64,000 bases of DNA from Tomocerus qinae. Taxonomy: Eukaryota; Arthropoda; Collembola; Entomobryomorpha; Tomoceridae. The stretch lies in NCBI GenBank assembly GCA_020055645.1, contig CM034549.1:28665930-28729929 (forward strand), read 5' to 3'. A program made the translations under genes and the position numbers. Below the pieces are notes generated by a model, which worked only from the letters and a program-made list of their open reading frames with translations, was not told the DNA's origin and did no database searches. Of this stretch, positions 1-14,990 are shown piece after piece. Positions within the stretch are counted from its first letter, which is position 1. Each line of letters opens with the position of its first letter.

Positions 1-2611
1 AGTATAATAAGCATATACACAATAATTAGATTTTATAATATTCGTTGAACATATTTACCTAATACTTATGTATGTAAAGGGTTGGCATTGTAGTCAAAAT
101 TCAATAAGGATCAAGTATATTAAAGTATATCAAGTATTTCTGTACATAACTTCATTAATTCATATCATTAACGATAAACTTCACCTACTCTAGTTGAGTG
201 AAATTAAACCATTCAAATGCAACCTTTCGAGTTCAGTAACTGTTCTGCACTGCAGGCCTGTCTGTAGTTATTATATCATGTAATTTATATTCATCATAAC
301 AATGCAAAATTGCACAGCACACAAAAAAGCTATATTATTCAACTCCTAAGGCTCAAATTATGATCTCCGTATCATGTTCATAAGTTGTCAATACTCTGAT
401 TTCCCGATTAAATTTTTCTGCTTTATTTTGGACGCCTCGAGGAGCCGTAAGAACTTAAGACGAGGTTTGTAACACAAGCCTTACGACTGTCTACTCCCTC
501 CCCTCATGCCAGAAGAAATCTCCATATTATTATAACCGGAGCTATTGAGCTCACCGAAGAATTATAGAGTAAGTACCATTACTTACACCATTCAGTTACA
601 TAATGTACTTTCTTTCATGAATATAGAAGCTATAATTTGTTCGGTTTATGGTTTCCATTTAAGCGAAAATTTTTAATGGATTAATGAATTCTTCTCGCTT
701 TATAAAAACTAAATATATGCGTTATAAACAGAGTACTACACAGATTAGTGACTTGGAACACTGCCGATAGTACTTCTTATCTATCAGAAATAAATTTCTG
801 GTGTTTATGAGCTTAATTAAAATTTACTGTATATTATACTGCTTTTTATTTCAAAAAAATCATTCTACATATAGTTATCAATTCTTACATCCATCAATTA
901 TGAATTCACTATTCACTAAGAGTCAGAAACTAGGAAGCAGTCGAAGAAGAGAAAAAATAAAGTTTTGTTGGTTGAGTTCTATCAGAAAAAGACAATCTTA
1001 ACGGAATTTAAAAATTATGCGTTTTTGATTTTTCCAGTTGACGCTTTGACAAGTTTCATTTTACTGAATTGATGCGAAAATAAATTCTGAGCCCAAGAAA
1101 AACTGACAACAAAAATCTTCAGAAGATTTTTTGTGTCGCCTTCAGATAAAATACATCCACAGGAGCATTTTTCATAAAATCAATCTTATATTTTATGGGA
1201 GGCTAAAAACAAACCTCAATTGCATACTTTTAGCAATTCTCCTACCTTGTGAAAGTTTCAATAAATAAATAAAAACTTGAGATAGCGGATGTTGTAAATT
1301 TGACATTCGGCTCAGAAACACTTAACCCTATATAACTTTTCTCTTTAGCTCTTCCTCTCACAAGTGTCATCTCAATTTACACGCTCAACCTCATAAACAT
1401 CATCTCACAATGTGAAAGCCTGCTTTCTCTGCTTTCATTTTTTAACCTTTACTTACAGACTCTACAGACTTCTTTTTGGCAACGGCTAGCAAAATGTTTT
1501 TGCTTAAATGTTCAATATTAAGCTGCTAGCTATATCAGAGCTGAAGATCAAAAGTGCAAAGAATCTTGGTTCTTCGTGCTGTTCAATGCCTTTATCTACT
1601 CCATCCAGATCTAGGATCTGCTGCATAACGACAGGGGTATAGTTGAAACGAAATGGTACTCAAAACAGAATTATTCATTGTGCAAGAACTGAAGTCGAGC
1701 AATCAGTTTTATTCCAAATACCAATTCTCAACACAACTGGATAATACATCTCGGTCGATATAAATATTTCCCTTAGCAGTATATCAAACATTGCTTATTG
1801 AAACCAGTGCCTTAAGGACCTTAATTTAAGAAAGGTTAATACAAATATTACAAATGTATCTCTTTCCTCTCCGATTTTGCTCATGATTTTATCCTGGGCG
1901 ATTTTTAAGCATTAAAATTTTAAAATTGTCGTTTACCTACAATAGCGAAACTTAAATGACTAAAATTAATAATAAAAAATGCACTCTAAGCTATTTCTTG
2001 GTTTTCATTTTAGCTAATGCTATTTTAAGAATATCTATTTACCTAAACAAAATGATGATGACTGATGACCAAGAAAGAATTATTTTTTATGAATGACCTG
2101 GATGGCTAAGGAGAATAAAAGAAATACACTTACCGTCAAAATAGTTGGCAACGGAGTGTTTGAGGTTGCGATGAATTAGTTAAACTGAATAGTACACGCT
2201 GAACTTTCTTTTCTGCTTTTCAGCAAGTGTATTCTGTGTAGAAGTAAACTGAGATTTCAGTTCTCCCCAATGGAACGTTGGCGGATGTTGAGGCTGAGTC
2301 TTTTCTTGCAACTCAGACTGGAGTGTAAATGGAAGTAGCTGGAAACTGCACAGTAAGTAAATGTGTATTTGAGTACTGTGTGAATAGCTGTATATTTCCA
2401 ATCAAGATTTTCAGAATTTTGGGAATGTCTTAGAAATATTTTTGTGTCTGGCAATAGAATGGCAACTGTTTGCTATTACTTTCTTCGATTGCTTTTTGAT
2501 GTGATTTGATCGTCTCAACTGAATTTTTTTAGCTCTTAGGAGATTCGTTTGGTTCAGCTCAATAGTTCAGCTCGGACGGTACTGTGACGGTCGTCTGTTG
2601 GAAGATAGCAT

Positions 2612-2646
2612 TATATATACATATTGCAGTGTTGTGCCAGTTCAGT
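2612..2646 (+). promoter_or_regulatory. Candidate core promoter (TATA + initiator)
   Basis: A TATATATA run begins at 2612 and an arthropod-type initiator TCAGT lies at 2642-2646, which puts the likely +1 A about 32 bases from the first T, the canonical spacing. No downstream open frame or exon can be tied to it, so this is either the promoter of an unseen non-coding or spliced transcript or a chance match. Confidence 0.25.
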
Positions 2647-5600
2647 TGCCAACATTGGAGAGAGGAGAGTAACAACACATAATAGTTACTTTCTTATGTT
2701 CATTTCATAGAAATAGTGGGTCGGGAGACTAGACTATACATACATAAATACATAGATTTAGTAGGATATGTACCCTTTCAGTGTGGAGGAAGGGAAACAA
2801 ACCACCCTGCCCTTACTTTATTCTTTTCCCGTAGCTTTTCCTACCTCACGGAACAGAGAGTAGTGCATCCACAGCAGATACGTATTCAGATTCGGCGTTA
2901 ACTTTCACATTGCTTAGGTACTTCGTGGTGTAGAGGGAGATTCTTCCCTTTACTCAACCATTCCATCCGATTCCGGGCATGCATCACTATAATACGTACT
3001 AATACAAAATCCTGGCAAAAACAACCTTTACTAATGTATGTGCATCCCATACATACAAACATGAATATCTCTATTACACTCTACCTACTTATTTATCCTA
3101 ACAGTGACTATTATTCTACAGATTCACTTACATACGGGGAATACTATACCACTTGTACAGGGATAACACTTAGTTAGATATTACCCACCCGGAATTCCAT
3201 TATTCTGCCTCTTTCCTTGTCTTCGCCTACCATATCTGCCCCGAATCGCGTCACAAATCCAGTCCTTCACAGTAGATACATACAAACCGAAGGAGAATCC
3301 TATCTTGTGTATCAAAACATAGAGCATGGCCGAAATGGTACTAAAATCTAATATTGTCATTCAATATGCATATATACTTTCTCCCTTATACTACGTGTTA
3401 GATATGGTGATGGGTATATCCTGGCGAACACCCACACAAACTCCTATCTGTCTACTCTAGATAAAACTTGCACACTAAAGTGGTGCCTATGTGACTCCAC
3501 TGACGAAAGTTCCTTTAGGTAGAGGTAGAATATACTAATGTAGGTACTTTCCCTCTCTGGATGACTACATTCTAGATTCATTTGCCCAAACAAAAATAGC
3601 ATAGCTAAAAACACTACTTTTGCTTTCTCATAGGAAATTTGCTACAGAGAAAGTAGTGAAAGCCGTCAACCGAGTTTTCTACGTCTGTTAAAAAGGAGTT
3701 TATTTGGGAAAGTCTATCCATGTAGATATGCATTACTAAGAAAAATAACTACGAGAATAAGAGTCCAGATTCAATTTCTATGCTATTTGCTATACTATAC
3801 AAGAATCATCCGAACTACAAAGAGATTACGTTACTTCTTCTTCTCCGAGGGTAGGTTCAGTGAGGGGCAGCCAAATTTTTTTGCGTCATTCTTCAGCAGT
3901 AGCTAAGTTACATAATATAATATTATACCCGTTCAATGCATATACTACAATAATACGTACGTACGATCCAAAATGGTCTGTTTTCTTGTTTTGCCACTAC
4001 TTTGTTCTTTTGACTCTATTCATATAAAAAAGTTACATCACGCAAAGAAAACTTGTAACAAAATAAAAACAGTCCGTAGGTTTTATCTATTATACTTTCT
4101 ATAGAGCCCGAGCTTAGCTTGATGTTCAATTTGTTTAGGGCAATACATCAACTACGATTAGTACATGAAAGCAATTATTTCAGTTAGCTATTATGCTGAT
4201 ATATCAGTCTATACACAATCATACTTAACTATATGGTGTAAAGGTATTTGGTAAAATTTTCATAATTATTTGAAGCGAATGTCTGAGAAATATTCTCTGA
4301 CGATGACAGAGGATAGAAACTAAACACTACATGTATATAAATAAGTGCTTTGCATATAAACCAAGGCCGAGGGCAGATTAAGTCATGTAGAAAGGATATC
4401 ACAACATACATGTGTAAATAGTATTGCCTTCAAGTTAAAACGTGCCATATTACGCAAAAATAATATCTACTGTTAAACCTGGGACTGTTTAAATTTGAAG
4501 TTGAATACAAAGGGTTCAACGGACACGAATGTGTTTGACGTGCAGAAAACATTTCACAAAAAATATTAGTAGTTCTGGCTATTTTAATTTAATTGGTGGT
4601 AATTAGATAGCAGCTGGTGTGTCCAACAAAAATGGCCATCGTCTACACATTCTCATGTAATAATGTAATTATTATGAAGTTGTACTCATGTCAGACAAAC
4701 TTTACCATAATATGTCTATTCATGCTATTCAAGAAGCGTGAGGTACCTAGAAATTGTCAGAAAGTTTAGGCCTTTCGGGTACGCTTGCTATTCTCAACTT
4801 TATACTTACAATTAACAGGCACAGGAGAGATTATAAATGGAACCGAATACAATATAGTAAATCTATTTCTCTCAATTCCACTCACACTTATCCTACAGGC
4901 TTAGGAACAGTGTATTGGCATGACATGATGTACAAGATAGGAAGATGTTATCAGAATTATTCAACGTTACTGCCAATTGCACAAATACCAGGCATTTTTG
5001 ATTAATGTAAGCACAGGGATGAGAAAGGAAAGGTTATTTTCCCAATTTCATTTTACCTAAGTGTATGGAGTATGGAGGCTTTTGCAATTTGTTGACATTT
5101 GAAAACAAAGGTTCAATTTATATTGACATCCTTAACACAGCTTTATTTTGCTATCTGTCCAACATATTAATTTAAGGTCTTAGTCTTATGAATATCATGC
5201 AGACAACACTAGTAAATTACAATACACTATGCATTAGCTCGATAGATTTTGGTTACAGTATATTATAGCATTCATAGTCTCTATAATTTCTATTGTAAAA
5301 TTCTATAGTAAAGATACGAGATAATTGCTATGTAAGTTGCTAAAGCATAATATAATGCGAGATACATATCTGCACATTGTAGAGCACGGCTAATTTAATT
5401 AGTTTGCTAGAGCTTATTGAACATGGACTAATTCGAACGCCCTTTGTAGATGAGATGTTCATAATTCCATAATAAAGTTGGTGATGCTAATGCTTTATGC
5501 GGAAGAGGAGAGATTGCAGGTGAGATTCGATCTACTTAATTTAGTTTCAATCATAAAGAATTCCATTCCCATTTCTCAAATTCCCAAATATTCATAATAT

Positions 5601-5903
5601 TCTATTCATCAAACAGCCCAAATATTATTACATGCATTTTATCAATGAACATGATATGTCAAAAATAATCTCGTTCCTTTTAGAAAGCATCTCTTTAGTC
5701 AATGCTGCTAAAAATTGAGGATTCTAATTTTTCTCTTTTTGATGCTCTGATATTAAAACGGTAGGATAAGAATACGGAAGAAATAACGAAAATCTTGAAT
5801 TGCTGTCTCAAATTTCTTTCAGAGCATTCTTGATAACAGGAAAGGCTTAACTAGAGCAAGGTACACTGACTTGGGATATCTGTGGTTTAAATAAATACGT
5901 ATT

Positions 5904-5922
5904 CTACTACTACTACTACTTT
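5904..5922. repeat. (CTA)n microsatellite
   Basis: About six uninterrupted CTA triplets in non-coding sequence. Confidence 0.8.
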
Positions 5923-8900
5923 ATTCACTATTCTATCATTAGAATTTCAGTTCGACGAACTTTTTAAGCTTTATCCATACATTCACACTCTGTAATACAA
6001 ACATTATTACTACAAGCATAGAGAAAGTATAGATGCATCGTACTTGTAGCCTAATTTGATTTAATTATAGGGAGAAAGTATTTGAAAAGGAAGATCCCTC
6101 CTCCTGCTGTCACCTCTTCTGTTGACATTGTGTAAATTAATCATCTACTATTACGTAATACTACGTCATTTTGGCAAAACATGACACAGTTGTCCCTATT
6201 ACCCGGCCCACGTACTATTTAGACAAAGTTCCGGAATTAGTGATATAGTGCATTAGGACAACATCCCGAAAGCACAAATTGTATCCCAGTTTAGTCTAAT
6301 ACGTAGTGTTAACACTCCGTCTTGTATTCGGAGTTCTCTTGGCTTAGTTGACGAAAGTAAAAACAGCGGACAAGGACAAACGGTTGGGAAGCCATGCCGA
6401 GGGCTTTTACATGCAGAAGACCAGGAATACAAGAGCTTGAGAATCGAAAACGGAAATCCGCTTATCTTGTCGCCTAGAACCAAACTAAACCAAATACAAT
6501 GAAGCTTTATATAATACAGTAGGAATGTCCATTTCTGGCATGAGTTACATGGCCAAGCAATTTGAAGGAAGGGAGTCTATAAATATAATATCTTTGGGGT
6601 GTCTCATCTGTTGTACGTATGTTATGCGATTCTCTATCAACCTGTGCACATGGATTGTGGAAATCCTTCACTTTCACACCAGGAACTGAAACCTTCTCGC
6701 TTTATTCTCCGTAACACATGTTTTGTTTGAAAAGATCAAAGTAATTCGCTCTAATCCCATCAACGTTGCATTCTTCTTACTTCTACAGCTAATATACAGC
6801 CAACATAAGACAGAGCTCCGCAATCAGGTGGAGTATTTGGGTCCGATTAAATTTACATTGACGGTTTATATCCCCTTGGCTATTGCTTTCACTTACTTTT
6901 ACTCTGCGAGGGATTCACACTTACCTCAAGTACTTTATCTACACTTCATTTAACATTTTCACTTGTTAGAGTCCAGTGGATTCTACCCAATCGAATGAAT
7001 GAAGTCTGGAGGGAGGAAAGCAACTGTATGCTTTCCCCTTTTACTAGCAACGGCTTATTGCGCCTTTCATTCTGTAGCTTCATGGTATTTGTAAATACCA
7101 TAATACCCTATCAACTATGCATACCGTGATACTTGAATAATTCTTCTCCCGAGAAACTTTCGCCTGTTAGTTTATAAAGAAAAGAACATTTTAGGCAACA
7201 AAGTGATAAACAATAGAAATCCAACAGGCTTTAATAAGTGGATTTTAGGCTGACGGCTTTCCAAGCAGCTACTAATATATTAATATCTTTTATATCTTTT
7301 ACCTTTCTCCTGAAAACCCTTTTGTCCTCCTGTCCTACTAAAGTGTTGCGCTTTGTCAATTATTTTATCTATACATTCCTTGCCCACGCACTAAATATAC
7401 CCATAGGAAAATTCAAAGCCATTTTGAGTATTGCATTTGTCAGACATTTTCTTTTAGACAGAACTGAGAAATAGGTTAAATTAAATCTATGGCACAATAT
7501 TTTGCTTATTTTGGAGAAAATTACGAATTAACAAGTTTTGGTTTCTATCACTAATCACTGTTGGCATTTTATTTGACTATTTCAACGCAGTCAGGATGGA
7601 TCAGGAAGGACGACATCTTTACAATAATTTCCATAAATGATGATGAAAAACTCCCTTTGAATTTAAATACACTTACGTATGTTTCATTGAGTGTCAGTAT
7701 TCACTAATCAGTAAGCACTTTTGGAAAATAGTTCTTTGACACTTAATTGGACTTTGGGGCGATGCGTTAAAGATAAAAATATAGTATAGAGCTTTGGGTT
7801 AGAAACTATGATTTGGGGGATTGTGAAAATGCATATCTTCATTCTCTGTACTCCAATGGTCTAAAATGAAAACACATCTTTCACTCATGACCCAATTGTC
7901 AATGTCGACCCCTGGAAGCCATTTTTTGCTCATCGTTTGTTATGTTATACCAATTCTTGGTATTTCTAAAACTACATTCTGAAGATTCAAAGTTTCAGTG
8001 TAAATGACGACTTGGTCTTAATACTAAGATTTTTAGCATTGCAAAAAAAGCATGAATGACTTTCTCAAAATAGCCAGTAGCTGTTGGTTTTGATTATTAT
8101 TGTAGCTTTAACTTTCCCACAAAAGGTTACCTTTTGCCACAACACTAAGCAAATTTAATCCATGGTATTTTCATGCATTATGAAAACTAATTCTTTCTAA
8201 ACCATGCATACAAGTAGAGTTAAGTGGAAAACGATACCAGCTGTTTTGGGGAGCTATAATATTATTTACATACTTAAATAGTAGTAGTTGCTTGTTCAGA
8301 CAAAGAAGTCATCATGTAGAAATTTAGTGGCAGATCATTTTCAAAGTCTTCTCATCATCCTGTACCAAATTAGTACATGAAGCAATCTAACGACCCATAA
8401 TGACTTTCTAGTATCTTCTGCTGCAGCAGAAATGTTGTCTCATCCATTAATTAGCTTTCATCATCTATATATCTAAAATAGGAAGAGAATTAATTATTAC
8501 CCGTCTGTACTGGAAATTACTGCGAAGTTTGGAATTGAACTTCAAATAACTAGCTTATCATAGGTCACATGCTATCAGGTGCACTTTGCTGCATTGTAAA
8601 ACTAAAATAGCGTGTTTGAATGAACAGTAAAATCCAGAGTTGTCTATTTATGTTTAATGCATGCTAAAAGTACATCGTACTTTCATAAAGACATCATTTG
8701 ATATCATTTAAATTTTCAGTCTTTTATTTCCCACTTGCTACAACTTTAGTTGATGTTCATCTGTTCACTTTGTTTGGATTTCTAATGCATTACATTCTAT
8801 CAAACATTCTAAATGCGTTTGTAAAGTGATGATATGATATTTATCTAATTGCACTCTATTCACACAGATGTATCAAAACATGGAGAACAGTGTGCACGGA

Positions 8901-10827
8901 ATACGCTTAACCCACTTGCAGACTAGAATATTGAAAGTAGATGAAATGAAAATAACTTTTACGACTTTTCAGCTTTTGTTTGTACAATACTAGAAATAGA
9001 CAATACATTTGTCTCCATTCTCCGGCCCCCGACTAATGCTTAACATATTAAATGAATACTAAATACTGAAGCCTTGTTAGATATAGTTCATTATGTGTTG
9101 GATTGTTGGTTATTTCGCCAAATAATGACAACTTTAATTGTAAACGATAGAATCATTACTAAGTATTTTTAATATTTTTAATGGCTTTTTAAACATTTGT
9201 GTATGAATTATGCTACATTTTGTACCCGTTTGAATGTATTCTAAATTTTACCTACTGTGATTGAATTTTGTTGTTGCGTCTTATTGCATCAGCTGTAATA
9301 AAGATAATGGTTGTCAGATGATTAACTTAACTTGTAATGTAAACATTGTGGGTACATCACGTTTCTTCCATTATCATAAAACGTTAAAGGAAGTAGGATG
9401 TGGAAAACTGGTTGAACGCACTTGAACAACAGAGGAAGGATTATCCCACTTCCAGCCTCGCACTGGAAGACTATCTGTATCTTTATCTGGAAGAGCACTT
9501 AGTTTTCACTTAAGGATATGAAAAGGAAATGCATATTCTATTGAGAAAGTTGTTTTCAATTGTTATTATTTCTTTAAGGAAAGACGACAATTTTCTTATC
9601 TCCTGCACCTCTCTTAAGCACCACTATGTAAAGTGGCAACCATATAATAGTCATTCATAATCATAGCAATTTTAACACTAAAGTCGTCATTTAGGGTAAG
9701 TGCTTTCTGGAAATATCCAGTTTTAATGTTGCGGGATTCGTCATGTATAAATAAGTCCATGCATAAAATATGAACATACTAAGTAAGTGAATTTCTATTG
9801 TAGAGCTCAGTTGAATTCAAAGTTTGTCAATTGACAGTTATTTTTAGTCGCATCTCTCCTGCCTCAGCTTATAACTGTACCTATGCATACTGATCGCCTC
9901 TCCAATCTGCCCCGTCAAATTCGTATGGACATAACTTTTATATTGCTATACTATACGAAATGGTTACTTGATCACATTATGAAGTAACTAGGCACAAGGC
10001 ATCCACCCACCTAGTTCCAAAACTTCTAAATTACCAATACTAAAGTACCTGCTACACTTATCCATTGATATTTCCACGGCTAAAAGGTTGCTGACGTACT
10101 TTGAAGGAGATATTCCTAATTGTATTCCCTAAACCGAGAAATGAAAACTAGATTTATCAAACTACTCTGTTTACAAGTTCGTCTTCTCTTCTGCAGAGTC
10201 GAACTCATCATACAAGTTCAATTTGTATATAGATCCGGATGGAATTTATATATATAATTGTATTTACATGCTAAAACAGTACATAATATTCTATCTTCGA
10301 TTGATTTAGGTACCTATCTAACTATCTAGCTTTTGGAGGTTTACAGAATTTCAAGTTTCTGACAGGAAATTGCAATCATCGGTTCTAATACACTCTCTAT
10401 CTTATTTATTACGCATTTCCTTTTCCCGTGTTGTGTTTTCTGAAAGTGAAAATAGGAAACATTTTGGTATAGCATTTTAGATCCTTCCTAATAGATAACC
10501 TAAACCAGATATCATGTTCCATTTCAAATCGACATTAAACTGTAGTCAATAATTGATCCGATTTGTTCTTCCTCAATAGATAGTTGAGAAAACGGAAGGC
10601 TACCAGAGATTTCAGATATAGAGTTCTACAGAATGACAACTGACGCAGTTAGAATTTGAGCAGAATAAGCAAGCATATCAGGATTTGCACTATTATGGCA
10701 CTTTCAGTACGTATTTACTGTCATAATCTACATACAATACTTACAAGCTGGTGTGGAAATGTTTTGTATGTAAATTGCGTCCTAGGATTTATGAGATCGT
10801 GACTTTCTGAACTGAATCTATGTGAAT

Positions 10828-10905
10828 GTATGCAACAGAGTCAGCTTCCACTTCCAGTCATCATAATTACATAATTGGTCTGTGGAAGCTGACTGCCATG
10901 GCATA
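10828..10905. ncRNA. Pre-miRNA-like hairpin
   Basis: The sequence AGTCAGCTTCCAC at 10839-10851 is perfectly complementary to 10882-10894, giving a 13-bp stem over a 30-nt loop region that can pair further. Outward, after a 5x6 internal bulge, TATGC at 10829-10833 pairs again with bases near 10901-10905. The whole fold is about 78 nt, the size of an animal miRNA precursor, with arms long enough for 21-22 nt products. I do not recognise either arm as a known miRNA family, and the strand cannot be decided from the sequence. An inverted repeat of another origin is possible. Confidence 0.35.
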
Positions 10906-13900
10906 TATTTGCACTTTAGGGTCAAACTAAACCCAGTTGCATGGATAAGGCCTGCAGATTTCTCCAGCTGGCGAATTCTATTATAAGAGCAAATAGTGCA
11001 AAAATGCTCATAATATATATCGCTTTAATTTTATTACATTAGATGAAATCAACAAAAGATTTGCCACAACCATTAATGATTTCAAAAGTTCCGCATGATG
11101 AACGTTTTTAATAGTTGCCATTTTCTGGCAGAGTTCGTTTATGAAATTAAAAAGTTGAATGTATATTTAATGAATCTGTCCGACTTGGATGTCATAGTTC
11201 TAGATGGTCAGTGGGTACATGCTGTAAAGCAGAACTAGTACTAGAATAGAAATAGACTAATTTTCTGACAGCATCCACTTATGGAATAACAAAGGCTGCT
11301 ATATAAATTACGACGATGTGATATGCGATCCAACCTGGCGTAGTACTAATTAATTAATGTCTATTTTATTAAAGTCAATGGTCAGTAAGGTCAGTAGAAG
11401 CAAAATGGATGATCAATGGGTAAACTCGATGAAATAGGAATAGTCCTCGAATTAAAATGTACAGAGGCAGATATGTATAAAGCACTTCGATTGACATAAT
11501 TTCAAACGTCATCTCTTGCTAGGAATTAATTTGAGAACAGAGTCGGTAGCTTTGCTCAAAGAACAATCTGGAGCTCTAGAGACCATGAGCAAAAATTGAA
11601 TTATTCAAAGGTTCTAAAATTGCTATATGCTGTGTATAGCTTACCCAACCAGCCAAACTCTGAAGAGGGAATAATTTAATAGTTAATTACAATAAAGCAG
11701 TGCATTATACTTATAAACTTTGAAAATGTCATTAAACTCAAGTCTCAAATGTAAACAATATTATACTTTACAAGTCTACACCTAACACCTACATCCCACA
11801 ATTCCTTTGCCATTTCATTATTAGATAGGTGTTCTCGACTCACTACCAGGACACGAAATAAATATTAAATGCAAGGTCCTAATAGGAACGATCGCAATAA
11901 AAAGTATAAGTTCACAGAAGAAAAGTACGTGGATACCTAAATAATAAATTGCCCTAGTTAATTGGATGCATAAACTTATGAACTTTTAGAAATATTTCTC
12001 AAAGCAAGACCGTTTTAAGTACTCCTACTTTAACCATCCATAATTTGTTCATATTATAACTTACGACGAACATAGACTCATAGATTACGTTGAGTCCTTA
12101 TCCACCACAAGAAATGACACTCCTTCTTAATCTCATTATAATATTTTGTTAATTATTACTATCCTTTTTCTTTTTGATAATATCCTGATGCATCATAAAT
12201 CTACATTTTTTAAAATTCCCATGCGACTATGCAAGGTGAATTTTTGTATAACTTTGTTTGCATTACAGTTAATGTGTTGATTTCATATCTATTTAGTTGT
12301 ATCAGTTAATATTGTAGTAAGGTGATTTTAATCTGAAGAGAGTTGACTAAAAGCATCTAAACAAATTAATCCAATAAATTATGATTTCTGAATTAAAATC
12401 ATGATGAAGAGATAAAGATGAAGAAGCAAGCTCTGAACATTTGATCTTACTTACGTAACCCAAATTTAGTTCACAATTAGCATAATGAAAATGATGCGCA
12501 AGGAAAGGAAACTGGAAACCAGCCACAGAGTGAAATTACTCATTTCGTTTGATATTTGTATGTAGGTCCATTATTTATTTAATCAGTTTTTCCCTTTGAA
12601 GAATTGTTCGGTAGCCTTAGGTTGTAGTTCATACGCTGGAATTATTTACCTAGAGTTGAGTGCCTACACATTTTACCCACCCACTAATAAAGTGAATCGG
12701 TAGAAGGTGAATTCGTGGAAGTGACTTATCAGTGGGTGTGAAGTGTGAACTGTACTGTGTACTCAAGGTAATTAAATTGCGGTAGCACTGTAATGAAAGT
12801 TCTTCACTAGCGTGGACCGTGACCGATTGTTATGAAATTTTAATAAACCTTATGAAAATCTTCATTAATATTTAAATACCTAGAAATTTCATACCTGCAA
12901 AGAATCAGCTTTAGCACATAATTAAAACTGTATGTAGTACTAATAACGCTATTGATTAACATAGAAATGAATCCCAAGTGTGTGTGTATTATATCATAGC
13001 TTTAAATGTAGCTATGGACTAAAGTTGAACTACAATCCTTCATTGCTGATACACTACGAAATATTTTCGGTAATTACCTAAGGGTCATCATGATATTCAC
13101 GATCTGAAAACTCGGTTTCATATTTACTCTGGAATATTTGCAGTATGCATGAGTAGGTTGATTCTACCTACACGTTTTCTGTTCAACTGGACAAAAGGCT
13201 TCACCTACTTACAACAACCCTTTAACACTTGCGCATATTTCCTACTGTAGATGAAGTTTGTAGTGTTTACTTGCACTTGAATAGTATATGCCAGCTATAA
13301 TCTAAAATTTTGTATACATGCCAGTAGTAATATAGCTTGTCAGTTGGTAGTCTATACTTTATGAAGCCAAAGAACTTGGCAATTAAAATCAGCGCTTTAC
13401 CATTCTTCTTGTCATTTAATGTCAAGAAGAAATTATGACATGAACTCATAAAGAAGGAAAATAGGTAAAAAAAAAAATGAAATATAGTCAAGATAGATCA
13501 TCACTAACAAGAATTTTCATAAGAACCTGACATACCAAAAATTAATGTAGTGTCAGTTCTATGTACAATTAGAGAAAGTTCATTGTCTATTTTTTTTAAA
13601 TGAACAAAATGAGACTTACTACACTTAAAAACAAAAAGGTACGTTAAACATGTAGAATGGGCTACAGCAGAATTGGTAAATTGATTAATGTAAAAAAGAC
13701 AAACCCATTAAAGTTTAGTATAGCTAGTTATTTGTTCATTGACAATGATTGTTTTTTAATTCTGCGACTAGAGCATAAGTAATACCTTTGTTTTGTTAGT
13801 ACATATTTAATTTCGAACAAAAAGTTTTTAACATGCGTTTTACATTAATTTACGAATAAGCAGATTAAAGACAATTTTCAGAGAAAAACGTCTAAAATTT

Positions 13901-14579
13901 CAAATAAGAAAGGAATGCCAACGCACCAAAGGGATTGTGTAGTGGTCACGTTTATTATTCCAATAAATCAAACTGGCGGAAAGAAATTATTATATGCCTC
14001 TCCACACTTGTATTAGAGAACTAACATTCACATAACTGCTCCTTTTTAGTTTCCTCATAGTTTCCTTCCACTATGCACATTTGTGCAAAACGAAACTTGC
14101 TTAAAAGAGAATGTCACATGCTTTACTTGGTACAGTATACGTTTACATACAGTACAATATCTGTACAGTGTACATGTATGTAATTGGTGAATAAACTAGT
14201 TCCTACCATTATGGGAAATTGCAATAGGTATACTCAGCACCCTGAATATCATAGATTCATTGGCAGCAAATAAAAAATTTATGTCATGGGATGATGATCC
14301 GAGATGAAGTTTGACCACTTCTCTCCTCTCTACCAAACCAAACGTATTATATTGCAAATATTGTTCGTAAATAAGAAATAATGAGTTTTGCAGTAAAGGC
14401 ACAGTCTACCTACATTCTATCAACCTACAAACACAGCAATAGGTACCTATACTGCTTATACAAATAATACTTACTATAATTTAATATAAGTTACATTTGT
14501 GTCCAAGATATGGCATGTTTCAAGTTGCGTATCTATATAATAATAGCAATTCATTTCCCCCTTAACATCAATGTACGAC

Positions 14580-14990
14580 TTTCAAATTTTTACTGGATGT
14601 TCATATCATAGTCAGAACCCCAAACCTCAAGTTTCAAAACGATATCTTTCATAGAAATCGTTTTATGATTTTTTGAATTTCGAATTTTAACATTGAAGGA
14701 GTGGGAGAAAACGCTCCGATCTGTCACGCTTTGTCCAGAAACTCCTCCTACAGTTTTCATCCGATCTTCACCAAACTTTTTCCTGACCTACTCGACTTAA
14801 TAATGAAGACGGTAGCCACTCCAATTTTTTATTTTTCAGTAGAAAATATTTTGCCATCGAAATTCAAAAATTTGACAAAATCCTACTCTTTAAGCAGGCA
14901 GGCCTTTGCCATGTAAAGGGATTAGTGTCCCTTTCACCTCGAACGGGGCGACCGCAGCGGAGTCAAACTATTAATAGCAAGGCAATGTTT
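14580..14990. repeat. Possible dispersed repeat / transposon remnant
   Basis: This block differs in texture from its surroundings: a run of Tyr/Phe/Ser-codon-like text around CATCCGATCTTCACCAAAC at 14759-14777, and a GC-rich tail (14930-14965) with ACCTCGAACGGGGCGACCGC. Phrases like the first recur in dispersed repeats of many arthropod genomes (general experience, not a search). A faintly similar phrase occurs at 44600-44630. No terminal repeats were found, so the limits are rough. Confidence 0.25.

Noticed and set aside
5517-5540. tRNA T-arm-like GATTCGATC stretch
   Set aside because: No matching D-arm, anticodon stem or acceptor stem could be found around it.
6253-6483. 76-codon minus-strand frame
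   Set aside because: Slightly less AT-rich, but no recognisable domain, no convincing splice sites and no neighbouring exons.
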